From contig NZ_CP078076.1 in assembly GCF_023101165.1 (NCBI RefSeq), forward strand, positions 868,001 through 932,000: a DNA stretch of 64,000 nt, given 5' to 3'. The position numbers and the translations under genes are program-made. This DNA comes from Microbacterium sufflavum. Lineage in GTDB: Bacteria > Actinomycetota > Actinomycetes > Actinomycetales > Microbacteriaceae. The notes below the pieces were generated by a model, which was not told the DNA's origin, searched no databases, and worked only from the letters and a program-made list of their open reading frames with translations. Positions 8,630 to 16,791 of this stretch are shown one piece after another. The stretch's first letter is position 1. Every line of letters begins with the position of its first letter.

Positions 8630-9913
8630 TCATCCGACGCGTTCGGCACGGTACTCCGTACGCTCCACCTCGGTGGCCTCGCCCAGTTCGGTCCAGTACC
8701 GGCCGAGGGCCTCGGCGCGCGGGTCAGACGACGCGTCCACCAGGCGGGCGGTCTCCTCGTACTCCTCGATCCCGTGCGACCCCAGTCCCAGGTCGTCCGG
8801 GCCGGGCAGCGGTTCGACGAGCCTGCTGGCCGTGAAGCTGTCCGCCGAACCCGTGCCCTCGGCGGAGCCGCCCGTCGCGAGCCGGGAGACCACATCGTCG
8901 GCATGGCGCAGCTGCACGAGCGTCTGATCGTCGTCCAGCGTCGGCTCCGACGGACTGCCCGCCGTGATCTGCAGCTCCACGTCGAAGTCGCTCTCCATCG
9001 CGACGTGCGCGGCGATCATGCCCGACTGCGAGTACGCCACGACGTCCACACGATCCCCGGGCTGCGCCCCGGACGCGGCGAGCGCATCGAGGGTCGCCTG
9101 GTACGACGCCGACCGCGTACCGGCGTACAGCTGCACGTTCGAGCGCATGTCCCACGGCTCCGTCCCGGTCGGGGCGAGCGACACCGACCGCGTGCCGGAG
9201 AGATACGCCACGTAGCGGGTCGCACCGTCCTTCATCGTGTAGCGCTCGACGGCCACCTGGGCGCCGCCGCTCTCCGGAAGGCGGCGCAGCGCCGCGGTGA
9301 GGTCGGCAGGAGCCCGCGGCGCGGACCGGGCGACCGCCGTCACGCGCACCGGATCGGCGTGACCCCGGAGGCGCTCCCCCGGCTGCACCTTCGCGAAACC
9401 GGTGGTCGAGCCGAGCAGCTGGGTCACCGCGGCCGCCGGAGCCACCGACGGCCCGAGCCCGCCGAGGAGCACCCCGGGGCCGAAGAGCGGACGGGTCGTC
9501 CACTGCAGCACGAGCGCGGTCGCGACGAGGCCGAGAGCCGGGTCGGCGGCGAGGAGACGGTCGAGCCGAGCCTGCGCCGCCGTGGCCGCGCCCGCATCCG
9601 TGTGAGCGAGCGCCTCGACCTTCGCCCGCAGCTCCACGATCTCGAACACGTCGGCCGTGCGTCGCGCTCCGTCCGCCGCGTGTGCGAGCTCCGCGGCGAC
9701 CTCGTGCAGCGCCTGGGCCGCGGCGCGCAGCGCGGGGAGCGGCACCCCCTCGAAGGCCTCGGGATCGGACGACACCGCGACTCGGGCCTGCTCGACCGCC
9801 GTCGCCGCTCGTCCGCACGCCCCCGCGGCCGCGGCGATCCGCGCAGCCACGGCCCGCAGCTCCTCGGTGTCGACCGCGATCACTCCGCCGTGGTCGATGC
9901 TCAGCCCGCCCAC
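8630..9913 (-). CDS. Putative exported or secreted lipase-like protein with WXG-like N-terminal helices
   Basis: GTG 9913 gives 427 residues and has GGGAGG 6 bases upstream; it overlaps the preceding gene by 13 bases. The first ~130 residues are Ala/Leu-rich amphipathic helices, like WXG100/ESX-type cargo domains. The C-terminal half looks like an alpha/beta hydrolase. The nucleophile elbow is VVAYSQSGM with Ser295 (A-Y-S-Q-S in place of G-x-S-x-G), followed by RHADDVV as a likely Asp site and LGSHGIEEYEE as a likely His site. No Sec signal is seen. A lipase or esterase delivered with its small partner is plausible but unproven; no type VII secretion genes are nearby. Confidence 0.6.
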   Translation of the reverse strand: MGGLSIDHGGVIAVDTEELRAVAARIAAAAGACGRAATAVEQARVAVSSDPEAFEGVPLPALRAAAQALHEVAAELAHAADGARRTADVFEIVELRAKVEALAHTDAGAATAAQARLDRLLAADPALGLVATALVLQWTTRPLFGPGVLLGGLGPSVAPAAAVTQLLGSTTGFAKVQPGERLRGHADPVRVTAVARSAPRAPADLTAALRRLPESGGAQVAVERYTMKDGATRYVAYLSGTRSVSLAPTGTEPWDMRSNVQLYAGTRSASYQATLDALAASGAQPGDRVDVVAYSQSGMIAAHVAMESDFDVELQITAGSPSEPTLDDDQTLVQLRHADDVVSRLATGGSAEGTGSADSFTASRLVEPLPGPDDLGLGSHGIEEYEETARLVDASSDPRAEALGRYWTELGEATEVERTEYRAERVG

Positions 9914-10197
9914 CGGTCGCCTCCCAGGCAGTGGTCGCGCACACCGCGGAGCCGTTCGACCTCGGCAGACGCGGCGTGGTGCTGCCGCTCGATCCCCTCG
10001 TGCAGCGCCCGGAGCGCGGCGGAGTCCCACGCCGTGTCGTCGACCACCGCGCGCAGCGTGCCGACGGCGTCGTTCAGCGCGTGCAGCGCATCGCCCAGAT
10101 GGCTCGAGGCGCGGATGCGGGCCCAGACGTGCGGTGGAGTGTCGAAGGTGGTGGCGGTGAACGCGGTCATGGCTCCACCCTGCGCCGGTGCCGACAT
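9901..10197 (-). CDS. Small WXG100-like helical protein
   Basis: The protein has 98 residues, or 89 if ATG 10170 is used; both starts have GGGAGCC or GTGGAGCC next to them. It is predicted to be a helical hairpin: one helix around HVWARIRASSHLGDALHALNDAV, a turn with DDTAWDS where WXG proteins have W-x-G, then ALRALHEGIERQHHAASAEVERL. Its 3' end overlaps the start of the lipase-like gene by 13 bases, so the two are made together and may form a chaperone-cargo or co-secreted pair. No database family is assigned from sequence alone. Confidence 0.6.
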   Translation of the reverse strand: MSAPAQGGAMTAFTATTFDTPPHVWARIRASSHLGDALHALNDAVGTLRAVVDDTAWDSAALRALHEGIERQHHAASAEVERLRGVRDHCLGGDRWAG

Positions 10198-10310
10198 GGC
10201 TCCCGACCCGGTTCGCAGCGCCCGTGAAGAGATCGCGCGGATGCACAGACGTGCAGGAAGGGCGGGTCCCGGGAGGCCGCCGCTGTGCAGGAGGCGCCCC
10301 GACCGGCAGA

Positions 10311-10832
10311 ATGGTCACCGTGACAGCCCAGGATCCCTTCCGCGTGATCTTCGTCTGCACGGGCAACATCTGCCGCTCCCCCATGGCCGAGGTCGTGTTC
10401 CGCGACCTCGCGGAACGCCAGGGCCTCGGTGCGCGGATCGTCTCGCGCAGCGCGGGCACGGGCGACTGGCACCTGGGCGAGCGCGCCGACCACCGCACGA
10501 TCGACTCGCTCGCGCGCCGCGGCTACGACGGCTCGCAGCACCGCGCCAAGCAGTTCACGTTCGCGTCGTTCGCGGAGAACGACCTCGTGGTCGCGCTCGA
10601 CCGCACGCACGAGCGCATCCTGCGGGAGTGGGCGCGCGACGAAGACGAGGAGGGCAAGGTCACGCTCCTGCTCTCGTTCGACCCGAACGCGCCGAGCCCC
10701 GACGTGCCGGACCCCTACTACGCGGGCGCCGAGATGTTCGATTCGGTGCTCGGTATGATTGAGACCGCCACGCGGGGGCTGTTCCGCCAGCTCGAACCCG
10801 CTCTGCGCCCGCCCCGCACGCCCCGACTCTGA
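10311..10832 (+). CDS. Low-molecular-weight protein-tyrosine phosphatase
   Basis: This 173-residue protein begins with the family P-loop CTGNICRS (CX5R). The distal general-acid loop is present as DVPDPYYAG, the DPY motif. It dephosphorylates phosphotyrosine, often on capsule or exopolysaccharide kinases or in signalling. ATG 10311 is taken; GTG 10320 is 7 bases after the -10-like CAGAAT (10307-10312) and could be a leaderless start. The gene precedes purB by 23 bases and probably shares its transcript. Confidence 0.88.
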   Translation: MVTVTAQDPFRVIFVCTGNICRSPMAEVVFRDLAERQGLGARIVSRSAGTGDWHLGERADHRTIDSLARRGYDGSQHRAKQFTFASFAENDLVVALDRTHERILREWARDEDEEGKVTLLLSFDPNAPSPDVPDPYYAGAEMFDSVLGMIETATRGLFRQLEPALRPPRTPRL

Positions 10833-10843
10833 GGGGCCCGATC

Positions 10844-10849
10844 AGGAGG
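10844..10849 (+). promoter_or_regulatory. Ribosome binding site that fixes the purB CTG start
   Basis: AGGAGG sits 6 bases before CTG 10856. No ATG, GTG or TTG occurs in frame at a sensible distance. Confidence 0.7.
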
Positions 10850-10855
10850 ACTCCC

Positions 10856-12238
10856 CTGACTTTCCAGCCCTCGCTCCCGCCGCAGCCCCTGAGCCCCCTC
10901 GACGGTCGCTACCGCGGTGCCGTCACCGGACTCGCCGACTTCCTCTCCGAAGCCGGGCTCAACCGCGCGCGCGTCGAGGTCGAGGTGGAATGGCTGATCG
11001 CGCTCACCGACCGCTCGCTCTTCGAGACGAGCCCGCTGTCGGACGCCGACAAGGAGCGCCTGCGCGCGCTGTACCGCGACTTCGGCCAGGCCGAGATCGA
11101 CTGGCTCGCCGAGAAGGAGGCCGTCACGCAGCACGACGTGAAGGCCGTGGAGTACCTGGTGCGCGACCGTCTCTCGACGCTCGGACTCGACGCGATCGCC
11201 GAGCTCACGCACTTCGCCTGCACGAGCGAGGACATCAACTCCGCCTCCTACGCCCTCACCGTCAAGCGCGCGGTCGAGGAGGTCTGGCTCCCGGCCCTCG
11301 ACACCGTGATCGCGAAGCTGCGCGAGCTGGCGGTCGAGCACGCCGACGCCGCGATGCTGTCCCGCACGCACGGCCAGCCCGCCACGCCCTCGACCATGGG
11401 CAAGGAACTCGCGGTGTTCGCGTGGCGGCTGGAGCGCGTCCGTGCGCAGATCGCCGGCACCGACTACCTCGCGAAGTTCTCCGGCGCGACCGGCACCTGG
11501 TCGGCGCACCTGTCCGCCGACCCCGACGCCGACTGGCCCACCATCGCCCGCGAGTACATCGAGGGCCTGGGGCTCGGCTTCAACATCCTGACGACGCAGA
11601 TCGAGTCGCACGACTGGCAGGTCGAGCTCTACGACCGCGTGCGGCACGCCGGTGGCATCCTGCACAACCTCGCCACCGACATCTGGACGTACATCTCGCT
11701 CGGCTACTTCGCGCAGATCCCGGTCGCCGGTGCCACGGGCTCGTCGACCATGCCGCACAAGGTCAACCCGATCCGCTTCGAGAACGCCGAGGCGAACCTG
11801 GAGATCTCCGGCGCCCTGTTCGCGTCGCTCGGGCAGACCCTCGTCACGAGCCGCCTGCAGCGCGACCTCACCGACTCCACCACGCAGCGCAACATCGGTG
11901 TCGCGTTCGGGCACTCGCTGCTCGCGCTCGACAACCTGCGCCGGGGACTCAACGCGATCTCGCTCTCGCGCGACGTGCTGCTCGCCGACCTCGACGGCAA
12001 CTGGGAGGTGCTGGCCGAGGCGATCCAGACGGTCATCCGGGCCGAGGTGGTCGCCGGGCGCTCCACCATCACCGACCCGTACGCGCTGCTCAAGGAGCTC
12101 ACGCGCGGGCACCGCGTCGGCGCGGCCGAGCTCGCGGCATTCGTCGAGGGTCTGGAGATCGGCGACGCCGCCAAGCAGCGCCTGCTCGCCCTGACCCCCG
12201 CGACCTACACGGGTATCGCCGAGCGCCTCGCCCGCTGA
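10856..12238 (+). CDS. purB: Adenylosuccinate lyase, apparent CTG start
   Basis: Counting from CTG 10856 the protein has 460 residues. It acts twice in purine synthesis, cleaving SAICAR to AICAR and adenylosuccinate to AMP, each time releasing fumarate. The N-terminal PurB signature SPLDGRY, the SRTHGQPATPSTMG helix and the superfamily loop GSSTMPHKVNPIRFENAE are all present. The first canonical in-frame start is GTG 10985, which would remove 43 residues including SPLDGRY. The only start next to a good ribosome binding site (AGGAGG, 6 bases away) is CTG. Either translation begins at CTG or an ATG has been lost by mutation or sequencing error. Confidence 0.93.
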   Translation: MTFQPSLPPQPLSPLDGRYRGAVTGLADFLSEAGLNRARVEVEVEWLIALTDRSLFETSPLSDADKERLRALYRDFGQAEIDWLAEKEAVTQHDVKAVEYLVRDRLSTLGLDAIAELTHFACTSEDINSASYALTVKRAVEEVWLPALDTVIAKLRELAVEHADAAMLSRTHGQPATPSTMGKELAVFAWRLERVRAQIAGTDYLAKFSGATGTWSAHLSADPDADWPTIAREYIEGLGLGFNILTTQIESHDWQVELYDRVRHAGGILHNLATDIWTYISLGYFAQIPVAGATGSSTMPHKVNPIRFENAEANLEISGALFASLGQTLVTSRLQRDLTDSTTQRNIGVAFGHSLLALDNLRRGLNAISLSRDVLLADLDGNWEVLAEAIQTVIRAEVVAGRSTITDPYALLKELTRGHRVGAAELAAFVEGLEIGDAAKQRLLALTPATYTGIAERLAR

Positions 12239-12250
12239 GCCCGCGCGCGG

Positions 12251-13681
12251 TCAGCCGGAGTACGACTCCACGCGGTCGCGCGGCATGAACGACGCCGCGA
12301 GCAGGGTGAGCAGCGCGGTCACGGCGACCGCGATGAACACCCCGACCGACGCGTGCACGATCGTGCCGGGGTCGTCCGGCCCTGCCCCCTGGGAGATGAT
12401 CGCGTTCGAGATCGCCCCGAACACGGCCACCCCGACCGCGCTGCCTGCCGAGCGGGCGAACGCGTTCATGCCGGTCACGGCGCCGCGCTCACCCCACTCC
12501 ACCGACGACTGCGCGGCGATCAGGGTCGGCGCCGCGCTCCACCCCAGGCCGAAGCCCAGCACGAACGCGATCACGGCGAGCACGTACGGGTTCGGCCACG
12601 ACGCGACCGAGGCCAGGACGATCGCCGCGACCGAGGCGATGCTCATGCCGATCAGCGTGGTGCGGCGGAAGCCGATGCGCAGGTACAACCGCCCCACGTT
12701 GGCCGCGGCGATGGGCCACCCGAGCGTGAGCGCGGCCACGGCGAGGCCCGACAGCAGCGGCACGATGCCGAGCGAGCCCTCCAGGTAGGTGGGCGCGAAG
12801 CTGGTCACGCCGATCATGAGCGCCCCCACGCCGAGCGACACGAGGGTCGTGGTGAGGATGAGCCGGCGCGAGACGAGCCGCAGGTCGACGATCGGCTCCG
12901 GTGCCCGCCGCTCCACCAGCGCGAACAGCACCAGGGCCGCGATCCCCGCCCCGAAGCACAGCGCGCTCGGCGCCGACAGCCACTCCCAGGCGTTGCCGCC
13001 CTCGAGCAGCCCGAGGATCACCCCGGTCAGGCCGACCGTCAGCAGCACGGCCCCGAGGTAGTCGATGCGGTGCCGTTGCGTCTGCTTCTGCTCCGTGTAC
13101 CGCCGCAGCAGCACCCACGCGGCTAGCAGGCACAGGGGGATGTTGATCAGGAAGATCCAGCGCCACGCGTCGAGCTGTGCGAACACGCCGCCGAGGGCCG
13201 GTCCGACCACCGACGACACCGCCCACACGCTGGCGATGTAGCCCTGCACCTTCGCGCGCTCGGCGACCGTGTAGATGTCGCCGACGATCGTCATCGACAT
13301 GGGGGCGACGGCTCCGGCGCCGAGCCCCTGGACCACCCGGAACGCGATGAGCGCCGGCATGCTCCACGCGAGACCGCAGAGGATCGAGCCGAGCAGGAAC
13401 AGGGCGATGCCGAGCAGGATGATGGGCTTGCGTCCGACCGTGTCCGCGAAGCGCGAGTAGATGGGCACGCTCACGGCCTGGGCGAGCAGGTACACCGAGA
13501 AGAGCCACGGGAACTGCTGGTAACTGCCGAGGTCGCGCACGATGCTGGGCACGGCGGTGGCCAGGATCGTGGCGTCGATCGCGATGAGACCCGTCGAGAG
13601 CATCAGCGCCGCGAGCACCGGTCCGCGTTCCGAGCGGAGTCCGACGGAGGCGCGATCGATGGGGGTGCTCACGTCAGGCAC
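12251..13681 (-). CDS. MFS drug exporter, DHA2 (EmrB/QacA) type, 14 TM
   Basis: The 476-residue membrane protein has about 14 hydrophobic helices. Motif A is present as RFADTVGRKP after TM2, and the motif-C-like GPALGGVFAQLDAWRWIF lies in TM5; both are hallmarks of the DHA2 proton antiporters. Such proteins export drugs, dyes or metabolites, and the substrate is not predictable. GTG 13681 is taken; GTG 13672 is possible. It converges on purB with 12 bases between stops. The preceding operon's terminator hairpin overlaps its upstream region. Confidence 0.85.
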   Translation of the reverse strand: MPDVSTPIDRASVGLRSERGPVLAALMLSTGLIAIDATILATAVPSIVRDLGSYQQFPWLFSVYLLAQAVSVPIYSRFADTVGRKPIILLGIALFLLGSILCGLAWSMPALIAFRVVQGLGAGAVAPMSMTIVGDIYTVAERAKVQGYIASVWAVSSVVGPALGGVFAQLDAWRWIFLINIPLCLLAAWVLLRRYTEQKQTQRHRIDYLGAVLLTVGLTGVILGLLEGGNAWEWLSAPSALCFGAGIAALVLFALVERRAPEPIVDLRLVSRRLILTTTLVSLGVGALMIGVTSFAPTYLEGSLGIVPLLSGLAVAALTLGWPIAAANVGRLYLRIGFRRTTLIGMSIASVAAIVLASVASWPNPYVLAVIAFVLGFGLGWSAAPTLIAAQSSVEWGERGAVTGMNAFARSAGSAVGVAVFGAISNAIISQGAGPDDPGTIVHASVGVFIAVAVTALLTLLAASFMPRDRVESYSG

Positions 13682-13682
13682 A

Positions 13683-13722
13683 AGCCGCCCGCCCGCCGGA
13701 GTATTCCGACGGACGGGCGGCT
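13683..13722 (-). terminator. Terminator-like hairpin after the 13731-14734 gene pair
   Basis: AGCCGCCCG (13683-13691) pairs with CGGGCGGCT (13714-13722), and pairing continues inward with few mismatches around GTATT. It lies directly after the stop of the 120-residue membrane protein. Confidence 0.6.
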
Positions 13723-13730
13723 GAGGGTCG

Positions 13731-14093
13731 TCACTTCGCGGTGCCGGAGCGCCCGGGGGCCTGGTCGTCGCTGTCGGGCTTCTCGGCCGGCTCCGCGTCG
13801 TACAGCACCGGCCGGTCGATGGTCTTGGTCACATCGGCCGGGTCGACCGCGAGGATCAGCATCGCGAGGATCAGCAGGGTCACGATGAACGCGGAGCCGC
13901 CCACGACCAGGCTCAGGGCCAGCGGCGTGAGCCCTTCGTACGTACCGTTCGCGATGGCCGTGTTCACGCGCAGGGTGAAGGCACCGGTCGACACCAGCGT
14001 GACCACCATCGCGAACACGCCGCAGCCCAGCGCGATGCCGAGCAGGTGGAGCGGACGCAGGATGTCCCGCCGGGTGGGCTTCTCGTCGCTCAT
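13731..14093 (-). CDS. Small membrane protein of unknown function
   Basis: The protein has 120 residues with two long hydrophobic stretches, at about 17-42 and 55-84, and a charged C-terminal tail with YDAEPAEKP near the end. I do not recognise the family. Its ATG overlaps the stop of the upstream membrane protein gene (ATGA), so both are co-translated and may form one membrane complex. Terminated by the hairpin at 13683-13722. Confidence 0.7.
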   Translation of the reverse strand: MSDEKPTRRDILRPLHLLGIALGCGVFAMVVTLVSTGAFTLRVNTAIANGTYEGLTPLALSLVVGGSAFIVTLLILAMLILAVDPADVTKTIDRPVLYDAEPAEKPDSDDQAPGRSGTAK

Positions 14094-14734
14094 CGCTCTC
14101 CTCCGTGCTGGACCGGCTCGCTCTGGTCGTCGTGGGGGACCTCAGGCGCGTCGGCGCGCTTCGGGGTCAGTCCCGCAATGCCGAGGAAGACGGCGACGAT
14201 CGCCGCGTAACCGCCGAACATGCCCACGCCCAGGATGATGCCGGAAAGCACGAACGTGCCCGCCGCGTCGATCGTGTACTCCTGCACGAACCCGGCCGGG
14301 ATCAGCAGCATCACCACCGCCAGCAGGAGCGTCAGCGCGCCGACCGTGATCGCGTCGCGGGCGAGCATCCCGCCGACGCGACGCGCCCGGATGCCCGCGA
14401 GCAGCTCGATCCCGCCGCTGAGCACCGCCCACGAGATCACCACCACGAAGAACACGTCGTCCGTGCGCCAGGCGGGGACGCCGCTCGCCATGCCGGCGAG
14501 GGCGCTCACCACGGCGAGCAGGATGGAGGACCAGCGCGAACCCGCGGGCAGCACCAGCCAGGCGGCCAGCACGTGCACGAGCGCCGTCACCAGCACGAAC
14601 CCGCTGAACACCGACAGCCCCACCGGGGCGGAGTGATCCGACGAGAAGGTGATCATGAGGGCGGCGACGGCCGCGAACAGTGCGCGCAGCAGTTGCACGT
14701 GGCGCATGGTGAACGCGCGAGCAGGGGCAGACAT
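14090..14734 (-). CDS. Six-TM membrane protein, HdeD/DUF308-like
   Basis: The 214-residue protein has about six membrane helices. The pair VVISWAVLSGGIELLAGIRAR resembles the repeat unit of HdeD/DUF308 proteins. Function is unknown; HdeD in enterobacteria is linked to acid stress, but that cannot be transferred here. ATG 14734 is chosen because GGAGG lies 7 bases upstream. A -10 TAGACT on the minus strand (14765-14760) gives a leader of about 20 bases. Confidence 0.68.
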   Translation of the reverse strand: MSAPARAFTMRHVQLLRALFAAVAALMITFSSDHSAPVGLSVFSGFVLVTALVHVLAAWLVLPAGSRWSSILLAVVSALAGMASGVPAWRTDDVFFVVVISWAVLSGGIELLAGIRARRVGGMLARDAITVGALTLLLAVVMLLIPAGFVQEYTIDAAGTFVLSGIILGVGMFGGYAAIVAVFLGIAGLTPKRADAPEVPHDDQSEPVQHGGER

Positions 14735-14802
14735 GCAGAGTCCTCCGGGGTTTCCCCCCAGTCTACGCGGGGGCGGGAGACGCCAGCGCCGGGCGGATGC
14801 GC

Positions 14803-14845
14803 GTGAAGCCCGGCGGATCTCCCCAGATCGATTGCCGGGCTTCAC
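14803..14845. repeat. 43-bp palindrome in a divergent intergenic region
   Basis: GTGAAGCCCGGC (14803-14814) is perfectly repeated in inverse at 14834-14845. Inside, GATCT-CCCC-AGATC forms a second stem. It lies between two diverging genes, so it is not downstream of any gene I can see. The rest of 14735-15022 (288 bases) shows only the -10 for the leftward gene and a possible TATGCT near 14973 for the rightward gene. Confidence 0.7.
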
Positions 14846-15022
14846 GACATACGCAGCACGGGGGGCGTCACTGCGTCGGGCCGGACGGTCGCGGGGTCGG
14901 GCACCTCCCCCACACGTCAGAGCCCAGTGACCCACGTGCTCGCTCGGTCCCCTGAAGCGTGCTCGCGCGGTCTTATGCTCACTCTAGGGAAGTGTTCTTC
15001 ACATACCGGACGGGGGGTTGTG

Positions 15023-15955
15023 ATGGAGTACACGAACGGTGGCGTGCCGCGCCCACCCGGGCGCAGCGCCTTCGCCAGGGCACTGCGCGACGCGATCAAC
15101 GCGAGACCCGTGACGCTCTCCTGGCTGCAACGCCAGCTCAAGGCACGCGGCAACCGGGTGTCGATGGCCACGCTGAGCTACTGGCGCTCCGGGTCTCGCC
15201 GGCCGGAGGGCGCGCAGTCGCTCGCGGCGCTGGCCGACATCGAGGACCTGCTCGGCCTGGAGGACGCCGCACTCAGCCGTCTGCTCCGCCCCAACCGCAC
15301 CGGACCGCTCGGGGTGAGCGGCTTCCCCATCGACCACCGCGAGATCGAGCAGGCCGTGATCGACGCCTACACGGCGATGGGCAGCCCGTACCCCGACACG
15401 TCACGCGAGCTGACCACGCACTCGGTCACCGACGTCGACGAGCGAGGCAACGTGTCCTTCTGCTCCACCAGGAGCATCGTGCAGTCCACGACCGGCACCA
15501 TCCACGCGATCCCGTTCCTGGAGATCATGCCGGGGCTGCCCTCCCCCGCCCCCATCCTTCGGGCGGTGTCGGGCGGGCGTTTCACCCGCCACTACTCGCA
15601 CCCGGGCGGCGAGGTGCACGGCGCGCTGTTCGAGCTGGACTTGCCGCTGGAGGCGCCCGACACGGCGATGGTCGAGTGGTCGGTGGAGTACCCGCCGGGG
15701 TCGCCGCCGTCGCGCGACACCGGGCACGCGGTGGGCCGCCAGTGCCGGGAGCTGCTGGTGTGGACGCGATTCCACCCCGACGCGGTGCCCGACTGGTGCG
15801 AAGAGGTCGTGGAGACCCCGGACGGCCGCTCGGTCTCGCCCGTCCCGCTCACCCGCGGCACCTCCGTGCACCAGGTACGGCGCGCGTTCGGCCCGGGCGC
15901 CCTCCAGCTGCGCTGGGGGTACGGGCCCGCGGACGCGGAGGTTCAGCCGGGCTGA
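15023..15955 (+). CDS. Helix-turn-helix transcriptional regulator with unknown sensor domain
   Basis: The protein has 310 residues. The N-terminal ~65 residues look like an XRE-type helix-turn-helix (FARALRDAINARPVTLSWL ... VSMATLSYWRSGSRRPEG). The remaining ~240 residues form a beta-rich domain with several Trp and Cys but no motif I can name. It therefore resembles regulators that pair a Cro-like domain with a private sensor. ATG 15023 is used; GTG 15020 and an upstream in-frame extension to 14927 are possible but would enter the presumed promoter. Its 3' end overlaps the convergent sulfurtransferase by 13 bases. Confidence 0.7.
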   Translation: MEYTNGGVPRPPGRSAFARALRDAINARPVTLSWLQRQLKARGNRVSMATLSYWRSGSRRPEGAQSLAALADIEDLLGLEDAALSRLLRPNRTGPLGVSGFPIDHREIEQAVIDAYTAMGSPYPDTSRELTTHSVTDVDERGNVSFCSTRSIVQSTTGTIHAIPFLEIMPGLPSPAPILRAVSGGRFTRHYSHPGGEVHGALFELDLPLEAPDTAMVEWSVEYPPGSPPSRDTGHAVGRQCRELLVWTRFHPDAVPDWCEEVVETPDGRSVSPVPLTRGTSVHQVRRAFGPGALQLRWGYGPADAEVQPG

Positions 15956-16782
15956 TCGCCCGTCGCAACCGGACGACCGGGGGTGTTCGACCACTGGCTC
16001 CACGAGCCGGGGAACACCCGGGCGTCGATGCCGACCTCGTGCAGCACGAGCGCCGTGTGCGCCGCGGTGACCCCGGAGCCGCAGTACGCCGCAACAGGGG
16101 TGCCGCGGGTGACGCCGACCCCTTCGAGCGTGGCGAGCACGGTGTCGCGGTCGAGCACTCGGCCGTCCGCATCGAGATGCAAACCGGTCGGGAGGTTGAT
16201 GGCACCGGGGATGTGTCCGGCCACCGGGTCGAGCGGCTCGGTCTCGCCACGGTAGCGCTCGGGCGCGCGCACGTCGAGGAGCACGCCCGACTCCGGGAAC
16301 GCAGCGGCCTCGTCGATCGTGAGGGCGTCGTCGCCGATCTCGTCGAGCACCACATCGCCCGGCTCCGGGATCACGTCGTCGGTCGCGGTGCCGTACCCGG
16401 CGGCCGTCCAGGCGCGGAGCCCGCCGTCGAGCACGCGCACAGGAACACCGGCCTGCCGGAGCAGCCACCACGCGCGAGCCGCCGCGAGCCCCTTCGTGTC
16501 GTCGTACGCCACGACCGTGTCGCCCTCGCGCACGCCCCACCGGCGCGCGGCCGCCTGGAGCGTGGCGGTCGACGGCAGTGGGTGGCGCCCCGCGTCCGGC
16601 TCGCCGTGCGTGGACAGCTCCGTGTCCAGAGCCGCGAACACCGCGCCGGGGATGTGACCGGTGAGGTAGTCGGCGTGCCCGGCCTCCGGTCGATCGAGAC
16701 GCCAACGCACGTCGATCACGCGGACGGGCGCCTCACCGGCGAGGAGGTCGTGCAGTTCGGTCGCGGAGACGAGGTCGCTCAT
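15943..16782 (-). CDS. Sulfurtransferase (thiosulfate/3-mercaptopyruvate type, double rhodanese)
   Basis: This 279-residue protein has two rhodanese domains. The inactive first one contains VRVIDVRWRLDRPE and the second contains LLDVRAPERYRG and ends in the active loop YCGSGVTA with Cys234. The CGSGVTA loop is typical of mercaptopyruvate/thiosulfate sulfurtransferases, which move sulfane sulfur to cyanide or thiols. It begins at ATG 16782 and ends 13 bases inside the convergent regulator gene. Confidence 0.88.
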   Translation of the reverse strand: MSDLVSATELHDLLAGEAPVRVIDVRWRLDRPEAGHADYLTGHIPGAVFAALDTELSTHGEPDAGRHPLPSTATLQAAARRWGVREGDTVVAYDDTKGLAAARAWWLLRQAGVPVRVLDGGLRAWTAAGYGTATDDVIPEPGDVVLDEIGDDALTIDEAAAFPESGVLLDVRAPERYRGETEPLDPVAGHIPGAINLPTGLHLDADGRVLDRDTVLATLEGVGVTRGTPVAAYCGSGVTAAHTALVLHEVGIDARVFPGSWSQWSNTPGRPVATGDQPG

Positions 16783-16791
16783 GCTGCGAGG

